From: an uncultured Collinsella sp.
Lineage (GTDB): Bacteria; Actinomycetota; Coriobacteriia; Coriobacteriales; Coriobacteriaceae
DNA: 64,000 nucleotides
NCBI GenBank assembly: GCA_902493855.1
Contig: CABUQV010000010.1
Coordinates: 1-64,000 of the forward strand
Reading direction: 5' to 3'
Positions within the stretch are counted from its first letter, which is position 1; each line of letters opens with the position of its first letter. Below are positions 56,115 through 64,000 of this stretch, in pieces. The position numbers and the translations under genes are program-made. The notes beneath the pieces were generated by a model. It was not told the DNA's origin, did not search any database, and saw only the letters and a list, made by a program, of their open reading frames with translations.

Positions 56115-57017
56115 TTACTTTTTATCGGCGGTCAAGGGAAGCTTTTCCGCCGACACATCCAGGCCATAGCGATAGCTGATGGCATCGACAGGGCAGGCCC
56201 CGATGCACTTTCCGCACCGGATACATTCGGCATGATTGGGCGCGCGGACCACATCAACGTCCATCTGACAAACCTTTGAGCACTTGCCGCACGAGACACA
56301 TTTGCATGCGTCAACCCGAATCCCCAGTAGGGACACCCTATTCATGAGCGCATAGAATGCGCCGAGTGGACAAATCCATTTGCAGAAGGGGCGGTAGAAC
56401 AAAACGCTCAGCACTACCACGGCAATGAGAACTGCAAGTTTCCAAGTAAAGAGATGTCCCAACGCAGATCGAATGCCGGCATTGGCAATGGCCAGCGGAA
56501 TGGCACCCTCGAGCACGCCCTGCGGACAGATGTACTTACAAAAGAACGGGTCGCCCATGCCCACGTCGTTAACCACCAAGACGGGCAGCAGCACCACGGC
56601 AAACAGCAGCACGACGTACTTGATGTACGTGAGCGGCTTGAGCTTTTTCGTGGAGAACTTTTTGCCGGGAATCTTATGAAGCAGCTCCTGCAGCCAGCCA
56701 AACGGGCACAGAAAGCCGCATACAAAGCGTCCCAGCAGCACGCCGAGCAAAATGAGCGTACCGGTAACATAGTAAGAAAAGTTGAACTTGGATGAACCTA
56801 CCACCGACTGGAACGACCCGATGGGGCACGCACCCGATGCCGCGGGGCACGAATAGCAATTAAGTCCAGGTACGCAGACTGTTTTTCCCGCGCCCTGATA
56901 GATGCCGCCTTTGGCAAAGTTTGGCAGGTGAATGTTGGTGACCAGCGTCGCCGCCGCCTGAATGAATCCGCGAAATCGGGCCAAAACATGCGACGCAGTG
57001 TTTTCTCTTTTATCCAA
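56115..57017 (-). CDS. membrane [4Fe-4S] ferredoxin-type protein (NapH-like)
   Basis: About 300 residues. I use a TTG start at 57017 (MDKRENTASHVLARFRGF); upstream residues belong to the overlapping mini-protein. Cys-rich NCYSCPAASGACP, then transmembrane segments interleaved with CGFLCPFGW and CKWICPLGAF, and two C-terminal ferredoxin motifs, CVSCGKCSKVCQMD and CIRCGKCIGACPVD. Such proteins pass electrons across the membrane to periplasmic acceptors. It overlaps the CxxC mini-protein gene and precedes tlpA. Confidence 0.85.
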   Translation of the reverse strand: MDKRENTASHVLARFRGFIQAAATLVTNIHLPNFAKGGIYQGAGKTVCVPGLNCYSCPAASGACPIGSFQSVVGSSKFNFSYYVTGTLILLGVLLGRFVCGFLCPFGWLQELLHKIPGKKFSTKKLKPLTYIKYVVLLFAVVLLPVLVVNDVGMGDPFFCKYICPQGVLEGAIPLAIANAGIRSALGHLFTWKLAVLIAVVVLSVLFYRPFCKWICPLGAFYALMNRVSLLGIRVDACKCVSCGKCSKVCQMDVDVVRAPNHAECIRCGKCIGACPVDAISYRYGLDVSAEKLPLTADKK

Positions 57018-57156
57018 TTCCGATACACTCCAAGCACAGCCTAATCGCTTTGGCCAGCACGGCATCCGCCTCGCCACGCATAGCGCCAAAGCACACCATG
57101 GCAATTCCGACGATCAACAAAGCGACCTGTACCACGGGCTTTACCGCTTTGAACAA
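57010..57156 (-). CDS. CD1871A-type CxxC mini-protein
   Basis: 48 residues, too short for normal gene calls. TTG start 57156 is preferred because AAAGGAG lies eight bases upstream (GTG 57165 overlaps it). One membrane helix (VVQVALLIVGIAMVCFGAMR) is followed by GEADAVLAKAIRLCLECIGIG, the CxxC signature of the CD1871A family, which accompanies [4Fe-4S] and TlpA partners. Its stop overlaps the start of the ferredoxin-type gene by eight bases, so all three are one operon. Confidence 0.82.
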   Translation of the reverse strand: MFKAVKPVVQVALLIVGIAMVCFGAMRGEADAVLAKAIRLCLECIGIG

Positions 57157-57246
57157 CCTGACCACTCCTTTCGTTACGCGACCATTGGACCATATCGACT
57201 ATAAAATCCGTGTTAAGCGCGATTTGGAATGTGCAAGGAGACTGTT

Positions 57247-57921
57247 ATGCGTATTTTGATCGTCGAAGACGAGCGAGCGCTGTGCGATGCAATCGCGCGC
57301 AGCTTGCGAAACTTGGCGTACAGCGTCGACTGCTGCCACGACGGACAGGAGGCGCTCGACCTGCTGGGCGTCGAAGTCTTTGACCTCGTGGTACTCGACC
57401 TCAACCTTCCCCGTATCGATGGCATGACCGTGCTCAGGGAACTTAGGAAAACCGACTGCGAGACCAAGGTACTGATTCTGTCCGCACGCGGCGAGGTCGC
57501 CGACAAGGTCGCCGGACTCGATGCCGGCGCCAACGATTACCTTACCAAGCCGTTTCATCTTGACGAGCTTGCGGCAAGGATCCGCAGCCTTACCCTCAGG
57601 CGCTTTGCACAAAGCGACATAGTATTAACCTGTGGAAAGCTCCGCTTTGACACCAAGGCGCGCATCGCTTCCGTAGACAGCGAAGCCCTATCTCTTACGC
57701 GCAAGGAAACGGGAATCTTGGAATACCTGATGCTTAATCAGGGGCGACCGGTAAGCCAAGAGGAACTTATAGAGCACGTTTGGGATAGCAGCGTGAACAG
57801 CTTTAGCAACGCGACCCGCGTTCACATCTCGTCACTCCGCAAAAAGCTACGCAGCGCTTTGGGATACGACCCGATTCGCAATCGGATTGGAGAGGGCTAC
57901 GTTATGGAGGATAGCGAATGA
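57247..57921 (+). CDS. OmpR-family response regulator
   Basis: 224 residues from MRILIVEDERALCDAIARSL (start 57247, AAGGAG upstream). Receiver with phospho-acceptor Asp in LVVLDLNLPRIDG and Lys in LTKPFHLDEL, then an OmpR winged helix (about 125-222, RPVSQEELIEHVWDSSVN). It diverges from the redox operon and overlaps its kinase by four bases. The redox operon is the natural target. Confidence 0.93.
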   Translation: MRILIVEDERALCDAIARSLRNLAYSVDCCHDGQEALDLLGVEVFDLVVLDLNLPRIDGMTVLRELRKTDCETKVLILSARGEVADKVAGLDAGANDYLTKPFHLDELAARIRSLTLRRFAQSDIVLTCGKLRFDTKARIASVDSEALSLTRKETGILEYLMLNQGRPVSQEELIEHVWDSSVNSFSNATRVHISSLRKKLRSALGYDPIRNRIGEGYVMEDSE

Positions 57922-59069
57922 AAAGGCTTTCGCTGCAATGGCGCATAACGATCATGACGGCACTGCTGACGTGTGCGGCGTGCGTGCTGACGAACTGCCT
58001 GGTCGGCTATACGAGCATGCGCTATATGGAAGCCATCGGCAGTGACATCTCGGCCTTTAACGCAACTGGCGAAGATTCGCCCCAGGCGTTCGACCCAACG
58101 AAAGCGACCCTCGATGACGAGGTCACGATCGTCGTAAACGACGCACAGGAGTCTTTTGGCACGACAGCCTGGCGCATCACGGCTGGAGTCACACTCCTTG
58201 GCGGCGTGCTGGCATACTTTGTGAGCGGCCGTGCACTCAAACCGCTGCGGGCTTTTGCAGCCCAGGTTGAGCGCGTGCAGCCTGACAACCTAAGCGAAAT
58301 TAAGCTCAGCAAAGATGTACCCACCGAACTACAGCGATGCAGCGCCTCCTTCAACGACATGATTGTCCGACTCGACGAAGGTTTCTCCGCGCAGCGTCAA
58401 TTTACCGGCAACGCCGCGCACGAGCTGCGAACCCCGCTCGCCCTTATGCAGGCACAGATCGAACTGTTTGTCTCCGAGCGCTCCAACTTACAACCCGAAA
58501 CAGCCGAGTTGCTCGGCCTGCTACAAGAACAAACCGAGCGCATGTCTCGAATGACCAAGGTATTGCTCGAGATGAGCGAGCTCCGCAGCGTTCCTTGCGA
58601 GGACGATGTTGAACTTGGCCCCTTGTCCGAAGAGGTCCTCACCGACCTTGCACCACTTGCCGAAAATAAAGGCATAGCCCTCAATTGTGCTGGAGACGCT
58701 TTAGTAATCGGGAGCGACACGCTCCTCTATCGGCTGGTGTTTAATCTGGTCGAAAACGCCATCCGTTACAGCCGCTCCGGCTCGACTGCCAGCGTCTCCA
58801 TCAGCGACAGCGACAGCCACGTGCTCCTACGAGTCAAAGATGAGGGCCCGGGAATACCCAAGAAGTACCGAGAGAGCATCTTCCAGCCGTTCTTTCGTCT
58901 AGACAAATCCCGCAGCAGGGCATATGGCGGTGCAGGACTCGGACTAACGCTCGTTTGGGAGATTGCAGCGCTTCACGGTGGCGCTGTAGAGGTCGAAGCA
59001 AGTTCCGAGAACGGGACCACCATGCTCGTAAGCCTTCCAAAACGATCCGCAGCGTCAACCGAACAGTAA
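57918..59069 (+). CDS. sensor histidine kinase of the redox-linked two-component system
   Basis: 383 residues. Two transmembrane helices near 10-32 and 83-103 enclose a short extracytoplasmic loop; a HAMP-like link, HisKA with FTGNAAHELRTPLALMQAQI, and HATPase (NLVENAIRYSRSG, KDEGPGIP, GGAGLGLTLVWEI). The small sensing loop suggests it monitors the membrane or a partner protein rather than a large ligand. Confidence 0.92.
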   Translation: MKRLSLQWRITIMTALLTCAACVLTNCLVGYTSMRYMEAIGSDISAFNATGEDSPQAFDPTKATLDDEVTIVVNDAQESFGTTAWRITAGVTLLGGVLAYFVSGRALKPLRAFAAQVERVQPDNLSEIKLSKDVPTELQRCSASFNDMIVRLDEGFSAQRQFTGNAAHELRTPLALMQAQIELFVSERSNLQPETAELLGLLQEQTERMSRMTKVLLEMSELRSVPCEDDVELGPLSEEVLTDLAPLAENKGIALNCAGDALVIGSDTLLYRLVFNLVENAIRYSRSGSTASVSISDSDSHVLLRVKDEGPGIPKKYRESIFQPFFRLDKSRSRAYGGAGLGLTLVWEIAALHGGAVEVEASSENGTTMLVSLPKRSAASTEQ

Positions 59070-59136
59070 AACGAAAGGGGTCCCGAGCAGCAGGGGTACA
59101 ATTGCTGCATTGTTGCCAGCTGTTGGGAGATGGAAG

Positions 59137-60141
59137 ATGGACTGCGATGGCTATCCATGCGTTCCCATGCCGTTGATGTGCACCGCCTTTGTGCCGGGGC
59201 AGATTGACGCTGCGGTTGCAGGCATTTCCGACCCCGATTCGCGCGCCATCGCCACGGCAGAAGCGCTGTACTTTCGCGGACAGGCCACCCTCGCTGCCAA
59301 GACGGCGCGCCCCTATCTTGACGCCACCGATCCCGCACCGCGCTATTCCGCATGCTTTATCTGCGGATATGCCAGTCTGTCGCTCAACCGTATCGCCGAC
59401 GCCCGTCGGTGCCTTGCGGGCATCCTCGATACGCCAGCCGACAAAGAATCGCCCGCCATCCACGCCACGCATATCCTGTTCGCCTCGGCCGCGAGCGTCC
59501 TGTTGCACTTGCCTTCCCCGTATTCTGCCGAAGAGTTTTATCCGCTTGCGGCGCATCTGCCCGAAGGCCTGCGCCTGTTCGCCAGCTACGTGATGGCGCA
59601 TGCCCTGTACCTGCGCGGCGAATATGGCCGCAGTCTGGGCATGGCGGAAAACGCCCTGATCATGAAACAAGGGAGCTATCCGATCTCGGAACTGTTCCTG
59701 CACCTGGCAGCCTCCATGGCCTGTATGAGTCTCAAGGACATCGACGCCGCAAAAACGCACTTCGGAACTGCTTGGAACATTGCGCGTCCCGACGGCCTTA
59801 TCGAGCTCATTGGCGAGCATCACGGCCTTTTACAGGGGCTTATCGAGGCATGCCTAAAAACGCAATACCCTGACGACTTCGCACGCATCATCGAGATCAC
59901 GTACCGCTTCAGCTACGGCTGGCGGCGCATCCACAACCCCGATTCGGGCGAGGACGTGGCCGACGATCTAACGACCACGGAATTCACCATGGCCATGCTC
60001 GCCTGTCGTGGGTGGACCAACGCCGAAATCGCACGCCATATGGGAGTATCGCCGGGCACCGTCAAAAACCGCCTATCCGGCGTATACGCAAAGCTTGGCA
60101 TCGGCACACGCGCCGAGCTGGTTGCCCACATGTTGCGCTAG
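59137..60141 (+). CDS. LuxR-type regulator
   Basis: 334 residues from MDCDGYPCVPM (start 59137). The first 240 residues form a helical, TPR-like region (ATAEALYFRGQATLAAKTAR and so on), and the last 60 a LuxR helix-turn-helix (LTTTEFTMAMLACRGWTNAE, IARHMGVSPGTVKNRLSGVY). No receiver or P-loop is visible, so activity control is unknown. The adjacent large secreted protein gene is a possible target. Confidence 0.85.
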   Translation: MDCDGYPCVPMPLMCTAFVPGQIDAAVAGISDPDSRAIATAEALYFRGQATLAAKTARPYLDATDPAPRYSACFICGYASLSLNRIADARRCLAGILDTPADKESPAIHATHILFASAASVLLHLPSPYSAEEFYPLAAHLPEGLRLFASYVMAHALYLRGEYGRSLGMAENALIMKQGSYPISELFLHLAASMACMSLKDIDAAKTHFGTAWNIARPDGLIELIGEHHGLLQGLIEACLKTQYPDDFARIIEITYRFSYGWRRIHNPDSGEDVADDLTTTEFTMAMLACRGWTNAEIARHMGVSPGTVKNRLSGVYAKLGIGTRAELVAHMLR

Positions 60142-60300
60142 TGGCCAGACTGCCCGGCGTATCGAAAACGCTCCCGGGGGCGTGACGCTTTCGCGCACTC
60201 AAATTGGACATTTTGACCATCGAACGGCACTACCGCCATGGGGCACCTTCTCGCAAAATTGGATTATTTCCTCCGATATTTGCAGGATGGGAGCCCAAAA

Positions 60301-63300
60301 ATGCTTGATCGCCGTTCGTTACTTATCGCCGGAGCATCCTCGCTGGCAGGCATTATGTTGCCCCGCGTGCCGGGAAGCGCAAACGCCTTCATATTGCCGT
60401 TCGCGCCCACCGAAGCCTATGCCGACGAAAAAGACCCTTTCAGGGTGCTCGTTCTCTCGCGCACCATGTTTGGTGTGGTCGTGGTCGACGTCGCCAACAA
60501 GAATACGCCCATCACGGGTGCCCAGGTCACGCTCACATCGCGCTATGCCGCAGGCAAGCAGCTCACCGCCACGACCGATGACGAAGGCACGGCCATCTTT
60601 GAGGTCGCGCCGCTTTCGGAAGGCTACGTGGACGAGGCAACGCTTCTCGACGCGTACGACTTTAACGGCGGCATTTCCATTAGCGTGGCGGGCTACCGTG
60701 ATGTCGAGATTCCCCTCGCTCGCATTCTGGGCGGTACTGCCATTACCGCTCCCACGCGTCCGCTTTCCGACGGCGAGCCGTACTTCCGCCAGCTCACATT
60801 CGACGAATGGGACATCCAGTACGCTGAAGCCACGTTCATGGCAATGCCAGCGGACGAAGCAGCAAACGACCAGCCCGACACGCACGCTTTTACCGTGCAG
60901 GCTCATCTGCCGCAGGGCGGGCAGGCAACGTTGCATATCAATAAAGTGATGCCCGCTGCGGGCAGCTCAACCGAAACCGTCACGCAAATCGGCCAGATCA
61001 AGGCCAGCGCATCGGGCGCGGATAATCTGGCGACGTTCACGCTCGAAGACACGTTCCTCGATGCAGCTTCGGGTCTTCTGGAAGAAGGGTGCAGGCTGCG
61101 CTTTGTCCTCGACTATCAGGGCAAAACCTACACGCTCTCCTCCCCCATGGCCGTTGTCACCGCGCCGGCCGCAAAGGCGGAATCGGGCTCGACCACCATC
61201 ATTCCCACCACCATGGACCAAGAGATCACTCCGTTTGATTTCCCCGCGGCGTTTCCCGGCATCGGCGGCAATAAATTCACGTGTTGGATGCCCTCGTTCC
61301 CCATTTTGTTCGATTTCTCGTTTGCCGGGTACGTACTGTTTGGCGGAGGATACAAACCAGCCAGCTATATGAACGATTCGGGCAACCCTGATCCTGAATA
61401 CTGGAAGAAGTCACCGCGTGAGTCGGGCGCCAAGCAGGCAAACCGCTACCTCGACGAGATGGAGGGGAAGTGGAATCAGTACAAGAGGATGAGTGCCGGT
61501 TCGGGCACCGATCCAAGAAACACCAAGCTCCTTCGCCACCATTGCACGCCGCTGTTCACGATGGATATCGCCACACAGCTGTACGGCTCGCTCGCCTACG
61601 ATTGGGTGGGCAAAACCTGGGGTAACAACAACGACCCCGCATACGGCAATATTAAGGCCCTCTTCCAGGTAAGAACCGACCTCAATTGGACCGAGCAGTT
61701 TACCCTAGGACCGGTGCCATTTTTCCTAAACGTCAACCCCTGGGTGCTGGCAAAACTGGCGCTCGCCGTGGGTGCCCACACGCACGGCAGCGGCGCGGCG
61801 TTTTTTAAAAACATTTCGCTCGACTATTCAAACACGTCGGGCTCGTTCACCATCCAGATCGGGCTTGCCGTCACCTTTGGCGCCGGCGTTGCAGGCGTCG
61901 CTTCGTCTGCCGTGCGCGGCGCCGCATCCCTCACGCTGTTCATTGGGTACGAGAAGGCGGATGGACACCAGCTTCCGCGACTGCGCGTAGGTGCAGACGT
62001 CGATGTCGATGTGATACTCCAGTTCGTAATGTTCAAGTGGACCACCAAGGCTTGGTCGGGGTCGTGGCCCACACTCATCGATTCGTGGAATATGTCGGTG
62101 AACAATGGCGACCAGTATGCGCTCCAGCGCTCTGAGCTCGCATTGGGTGGAGATACGCCTTACACGCTGGACGCCCGCTTCGGCACGCCCGGCAACATTG
62201 AGGCGGGCGGCGTTCCGCAATTTATCGCATCGGCCACCATCGTCACCAACGCCGAACTGCTCGCACGCGCCGAGGTTAAGGCCACTGCCGTAAACGCCGC
62301 GCCTGTCGTGCGCGATTGGGAGCGGGCGGTCACGCGCATTGAGCTCGAGGCGGATGCAGAAAGCGACGACACGGGACAGATCGAGCATTTCGTCCACGTG
62401 CTGATGGAGAACGACGAAAACGTCGCGCCGATGTATGAGTACACCTACATCGGTCAGGCAACAAACACCGTTGCCGACCCGAACGCCAATTCTGCCGGCG
62501 TGTCGGAGGACGAGCGTGGCGGCATAAAACCCTCGAGCGACAACGTGCTGTTTTCCGGCGTGCTCAGCGAAGCCCACATGAAGCTAACGATGATTGCCGG
62601 CGTGGAGTGCCTGTTCCGTATCGCCTCGGTGCGCTACGGCGACAATGGTCGCTCGCGCCTGGTGGTACACACAAAGGCAAACGGAACGTGGTCCGCTCCC
62701 ACGCCTGTGGACTTTCCCCTTGGGTTTGGCGAGGAAGACGTGGAGCGCGACGGCATATACGATTACGACTTCGACGTAGTGGAATATACGGACGGAAGAG
62801 GAAACCAGGACGCCTACGTGCTGTTGGTCTCGGGCGAGCGCCCCGACGGCGACAGCACCCTTTTCGATACGGCAAGCACAGCCGGCATACTGTCCGTTGT
62901 GCGCCTGCGCATAAGCAATAGCGAAGTTCGCGTGGTATCGCACACGTCGTGGCGCAGCATCTCGCGCGGTCGCCTGCAGGAGGACGGTTACCATTGTCTG
63001 CAGTGTCCACGCATCACGGTGGGCAAGACGCTTGTCGACGGGCGTCTGTCGGGCGCCTATCTCCACCGCCGCGGAACCACGGCAGAAAAGGCGTTGGGCA
63101 CCGAGGCAGAGGTCGCGCTCGAGTGCTTTACCCTGTGGTCGGACGTTTCGGGCGACAGCCTCACGTTCCGTCAGGTCCTCCGCTTTCCGCAGGCAACGTC
63201 GAGCATCGAGCTGGGCGAGCCCGAGAATATCAACGGCAAAATGGTGGTGCCCGTTGCGTACGAGACCGCAGACGGTTGCGGCTGCGCATCGTACGCCGTG

Positions 63301-64000
63301 ATCGGCCAGTCCATTGCGGGCTGGGGCGTTATGCCACCAGACGCCACAGCACCCCGTGCGGTACCGTGGCCACAACATTCGGGCTTTTTGGCAACCGTCA
63401 ACGAGCAACTGCAGCATATTACTTGGACGCGAGGCGCATCGGCGTTTGCAACGCAGCCCGTGGGTGCCGCAGGCTGTGGCCCGGCATCGTTTAGCGTAAG
63501 CAACAACGGCAGGTGCGCGCTCTATGTAGAGAACACCGATGGCAAGGTGGGACAGACCTACGACGAAGAAGGCAACCCAGTTGCAGTGATGGGCAAGCAC
63601 TTCCGCATCTTCGCCAGCACCTTGTCAGGCGATCTGTTTACGGAGCCGTTCGTGATGTGCGAGCTGGACCATCCCGTCGATCAGATAACGACATTTTTGA
63701 CGTCGGGGAGCATGCTCTCCGCGCTCGCCACGCACATTGTGAGCGCGGAGAAGAGCGAGGCAGAACTACACGGCATCGAAGTGCCCTTGGTGGCGTGTGC
63801 CACTCCGACGGGCGCGGTCGCTACCTCGGGCGCGGTGGTGCCCGGAGCAGCAGGCGAATCCTTCATGGTCACGGTGCGAAACGACGGTAACACCTTGCTG
63901 ACCGCCGGCACGATCGATCTGTACCGAGAGGGCTCCAGCCAGCCGTTCTCCAGCGCATCCATCGGGTTCGGAGCAAACGCACGCATGGCTTCGATCTACG
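60301..64000 (+). CDS. very large secreted protein, continues past the window end
   Basis: At least 1,233 residues with no stop before base 64000. ATG 60301 follows GGGAG. The N-terminus MLDRRSLLIAGASSLAGIML resembles a Tat (RRxxL) signal with an AxA site (ANA, or AYA after residue 40). Early on there is a carboxypeptidase-regulatory/Ig-like segment (ITGAQVTLTSRYAAGKQLTA, TTDDEGTAIFEVAPLSEGYV). The middle is long, beta-rich and unassigned. The visible end (GESFMVTVRNDGNTLLTAGT) looks like a CARDB/adhesion repeat. Probably a cell-surface or secreted protein of unknown role; the C-terminal anchor is not visible. Confidence 0.85.
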   Translation, partial: MLDRRSLLIAGASSLAGIMLPRVPGSANAFILPFAPTEAYADEKDPFRVLVLSRTMFGVVVVDVANKNTPITGAQVTLTSRYAAGKQLTATTDDEGTAIFEVAPLSEGYVDEATLLDAYDFNGGISISVAGYRDVEIPLARILGGTAITAPTRPLSDGEPYFRQLTFDEWDIQYAEATFMAMPADEAANDQPDTHAFTVQAHLPQGGQATLHINKVMPAAGSSTETVTQIGQIKASASGADNLATFTLEDTFLDAASGLLEEGCRLRFVLDYQGKTYTLSSPMAVVTAPAAKAESGSTTIIPTTMDQEITPFDFPAAFPGIGGNKFTCWMPSFPILFDFSFAGYVLFGGGYKPASYMNDSGNPDPEYWKKSPRESGAKQANRYLDEMEGKWNQYKRMSAGSGTDPRNTKLLRHHCTPLFTMDIATQLYGSLAYDWVGKTWGNNNDPAYGNIKALFQVRTDLNWTEQFTLGPVPFFLNVNPWVLAKLALAVGAHTHGSGAAFFKNISLDYSNTSGSFTIQIGLAVTFGAGVAGVASSAVRGAASLTLFIGYEKADGHQLPRLRVGADVDVDVILQFVMFKWTTKAWSGSWPTLIDSWNMSVNNGDQYALQRSELALGGDTPYTLDARFGTPGNIEAGGVPQFIASATIVTNAELLARAEVKATAVNAAPVVRDWERAVTRIELEADAESDDTGQIEHFVHVLMENDENVAPMYEYTYIGQATNTVADPNANSAGVSEDERGGIKPSSDNVLFSGVLSEAHMKLTMIAGVECLFRIASVRYGDNGRSRLVVHTKANGTWSAPTPVDFPLGFGEEDVERDGIYDYDFDVVEYTDGRGNQDAYVLLVSGERPDGDSTLFDTASTAGILSVVRLRISNSEVRVVSHTSWRSISRGRLQEDGYHCLQCPRITVGKTLVDGRLSGAYLHRRGTTAEKALGTEAEVALECFTLWSDVSGDSLTFRQVLRFPQATSSIELGEPENINGKMVVPVAYETADGCGCASYAVIGQSIAGWGVMPPDATAPRAVPWPQHSGFLATVNEQLQHITWTRGASAFATQPVGAAGCGPASFSVSNNGRCALYVENTDGKVGQTYDEEGNPVAVMGKHFRIFASTLSGDLFTEPFVMCELDHPVDQITTFLTSGSMLSALATHIVSAEKSEAELHGIEVPLVACATPTGAVATSGAVVPGAAGESFMVTVRNDGNTLLTAGTIDLYREGSSQPFSSASIGFGANARMASIY

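Overview
The window looks like a chromosomal segment of a G+C-rich, Gram-positive gut actinobacterium of the Coriobacteriia, most like Collinsella. I infer this from codon use, AAGGAG-type ribosome sites, the housekeeping and transport families, and a CxxC mini-protein/[4Fe-4S]/TlpA redox cluster. No rRNA or tRNA gene was seen, so the assignment rests on gene content only.

Layout. 1-11,110 is ordinary chromosome: MATE exporter, LysR regulator, EamA transporters, uracil-DNA glycosylase, an SDR, a VUT (queuosine-precursor type) transporter with a possible preQ1-like leader, release factor 3, and a GntR/ABC-2 operon preceded by an array of five palindromes spaced 80 bp apart. About 11,200-28,650 is an accessory island. 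It holds an AT-richer RiPP cluster (12.5-20.7 kb), an IS21-family insertion sequence, several kilobases of decayed DNA with IS256 and methyltransferase remnants, and a DUF2975/XRE pair preceded by an undescribed 27-residue ORF. 28,667-45,159 returns to core genes: ClC channel, LOG protein, K+ channel, two BvgS-like sensory systems (one fused, one split), PatB-type aminotransferase, TrmO, an XRE/zinc-ribbon/TipAS fusion, glutaredoxin and a Dus protein. Palindromic repeats are dispersed among these. 45,519-51,444 is an agmatine catabolism locus: agmatine deiminase, a divergent carbamoyltransferase, two paralogous MFS transporters and a TetR regulator with recognisable operators. 51,620-60,141 holds a MacB-like ABC protein, the TlpA/ferredoxin/CxxC redox cluster with its own two-component system, and a LuxR regulator. 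A very large secreted protein then runs off the window end.

The most interesting content is the lanthipeptide locus. A class III LanKC-type synthetase is followed by two short precursor genes that no standard ORF call would list. Both encode 43-residue peptides with an ALLQLQAM leader and two Ser-x2-Ser-x2-Cys (labionin/lanthionine) motifs at identical positions 22/25/28 and 33/36/39. Behind them come a MacB-type ATPase, an FtsX-like permease and an ABC exporter, all in one direction. A SPASM radical SAM enzyme faces the operon at its far end, which raises the possibility of a lanthipeptide with a second, radical-installed modification.
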